Assembly (NCBI GenBank): GCA_039182515.1
Contig: JBCDCE010000005.1
Location: 1 to 64,000 of the forward strand
Direction of reading: 5' to 3'
DNA from: JBCDCE01 sp039182515
GTDB taxonomy: Bacteria > Pseudomonadota > Alphaproteobacteria > Rhodobacterales > Rhodobacteraceae
Length of the DNA stretch: 64,000 bases
The notes below the pieces were generated by a model. It saw only the letters and a list, made by a program, of their open reading frames with translations. It made no database searches and had not been told where the DNA came from. The position numbers and the translations under genes were made by a program. Numbering within the stretch: the stretch's first letter is position 1; each line of letters starts with the position of its first letter. Shown in pieces: positions 63,396-64,000 of the stretch.

Positions 63396-64000
63396 TTAAC
63401 CCTCTTCCTGGATCTGACGGGCTTGCCGCGCGGCGCGCGCCTCTTGGATCCGCGTTATGGCGAACATCGTGACTGTGAGCAGTAAGAGCAGCATCAACAG
63501 GTAGTTTGACATGGCCGCTGCAACGCCAAGCTCACGGAACTCTGTAGCTGTCCGCGAAATCCGCAGGGCTACGATTTCTGTTGAGAGGCCAGGCCCACCT
63601 TCCGTCATCACGAGGATCACTTCGAGCACCTTGAAGGCATCAATCAAACGCAAGAGCCCTGTCACGATCAAAACAGGCATCATTAGAGGCAGTTTAATGT
63701 GAATAATCTGCTGCCATTGGGTTGCGCCATCAATGCGCGCGGCTTCCAGAGCGGAGCGGGGCAGAGATTGCAAAGCAGCCAAGGCAAGGATGAAAATAAA
63801 CGGGGTCCATTGCCAGATATCTGCGATGATTACCGAAGTGAGCGCGTTCTGGCCAAGCCAATCCACTTTCGGCAACCCAAGGCTCTCAAGTGTCCGGTTA
63901 AACGTACCAACGGTTGGATGGTACATGTAGCGCCACATCAGGCCCACCACCACCGGGGCGATCATCATCGGCAAAATGAACAGAGTACGCAGCACCGACA
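63396..64000 (-). CDS. Sugar ABC transporter permease, MalF type, 5' end beyond the window
   Basis: At least 200 residues visible; the frame is open to the window edge (reading ...SVLRTLFILPMMIAPVVVGLMWRYMYHP). The MalF-type permease core is present: LPRSALEAARIDGATQWQQIIHIKLPLMMP (EAA loop) and LIDAFKVLEVILVMTEGGPG. Pairs with the following MalG-type permease; a binding protein and ATPase are expected upstream, beyond the edge. The C-terminus is RQARQIQEEG. Confidence 0.92.
   Translation of the reverse strand, partial: SVLRTLFILPMMIAPVVVGLMWRYMYHPTVGTFNRTLESLGLPKVDWLGQNALTSVIIADIWQWTPFIFILALAALQSLPRSALEAARIDGATQWQQIIHIKLPLMMPVLIVTGLLRLIDAFKVLEVILVMTEGGPGLSTEIVALRISRTATEFRELGVAAAMSNYLLMLLLLLTVTMFAITRIQEARAARQARQIQEEG

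Noticed and set aside
1..64000. CRISPR arrays, prophage, IS elements, rRNA or an origin of replication
   Set aside because: Looked for regularly spaced repeats, transposase or integrase motifs, rRNA-like sequence and DnaA-box clusters; none was seen apart from the dispersed 99-bp repeats.

Overview
The window reads as part of the chromosome of a marine alphaproteobacterium of the Roseobacter group (Rhodobacterales). This is inferred from protein character and gene pairings, not from a database search: tsaD next to hemD, a mitofilin-like protein and a HemY-like protein; a DUF2853 protein; an Mrp/Pha antiporter with fused A and B subunits; and moderate GC content. I see no phage, transposase, CRISPR array, rRNA or replication origin. 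The gene content is mostly ordinary chromosome, with several accessory cassettes and one dispersed non-coding repeat family.

Layout. 1-13.4 kb is mainly housekeeping: the 3' part of yidC, ahcY, an MBL-fold hydrolase, a hybrid histidine kinase with a PilJ-type sensor, a frameshifted HD-domain gene, DUF2853, DUF1761 and EVE-domain proteins, gpsA, tsaD, hemD, the mitofilin-like gene, the HemY-like gene and tRNA-Thr(CGT). 13.4-24.7 kb holds a siderophore-interacting flavoprotein, an aldehyde dehydrogenase, and an unusual large glutamate-synthase-related gene followed by a CysJ-like diflavin reductase and a divergent HmuS-like gene. 24.8-35.4 kb holds a MATE exporter, a complete ferric-siderophore system (binding protein, two permeases, ATPase, second siderophore-interacting protein, TonB-dependent receptor) and an ECF42-type sigma factor with its DGPF/YciI partner. 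35.5-41.5 kb holds a membrane-bound AraC regulator opposite an alpha/beta hydrolase with a paired direct-repeat operator, then a LysR regulator opposite a three-gene oxidative cassette (CmcJ-like, SDR, 2OG-Fe oxygenase). 41.5-47.5 kb is the Mrp/Pha Na+/H+ antiporter operon. 47.6-49.8 kb has an Anbu-type proteasome homologue, a second YciI-like protein and a nitroreductase-like protein. 49.9-56.3 kb is a fumarate-reductase-like complex co-transcribed with a two-subunit class I fumarase/tartrate dehydratase, converging on a LysR-TSUP pair. 56.4-60.5 kb is an RND efflux pair. 60.6-64 kb is a class II aldolase, a Tm-1-like protein and two sugar ABC permeases; the last one runs off the edge.

The main points for a second look are these. 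(1) Three 99-bp copies of a fold-back repeat whose arms change together between copies. (2) Single in-frame TAG codons inside yidC and the glutamate-synthase-like gene, plus a one-base homopolymer frameshift in the HD gene. TAG is a normal terminator for at least eight other genes here, so codon reassignment is unlikely; these are sequence errors or recent mutations. (3) The glutamate-synthase-like/diflavin-reductase pair, which has no GltD. (4) The CmcJ-like/SDR/2OG-oxygenase cassette. (5) The Frd-like plus TtdAB operon, with a long perfect inverted repeat in its promoter region. All functional names come from recognising families by eye; no alignment or search was run.
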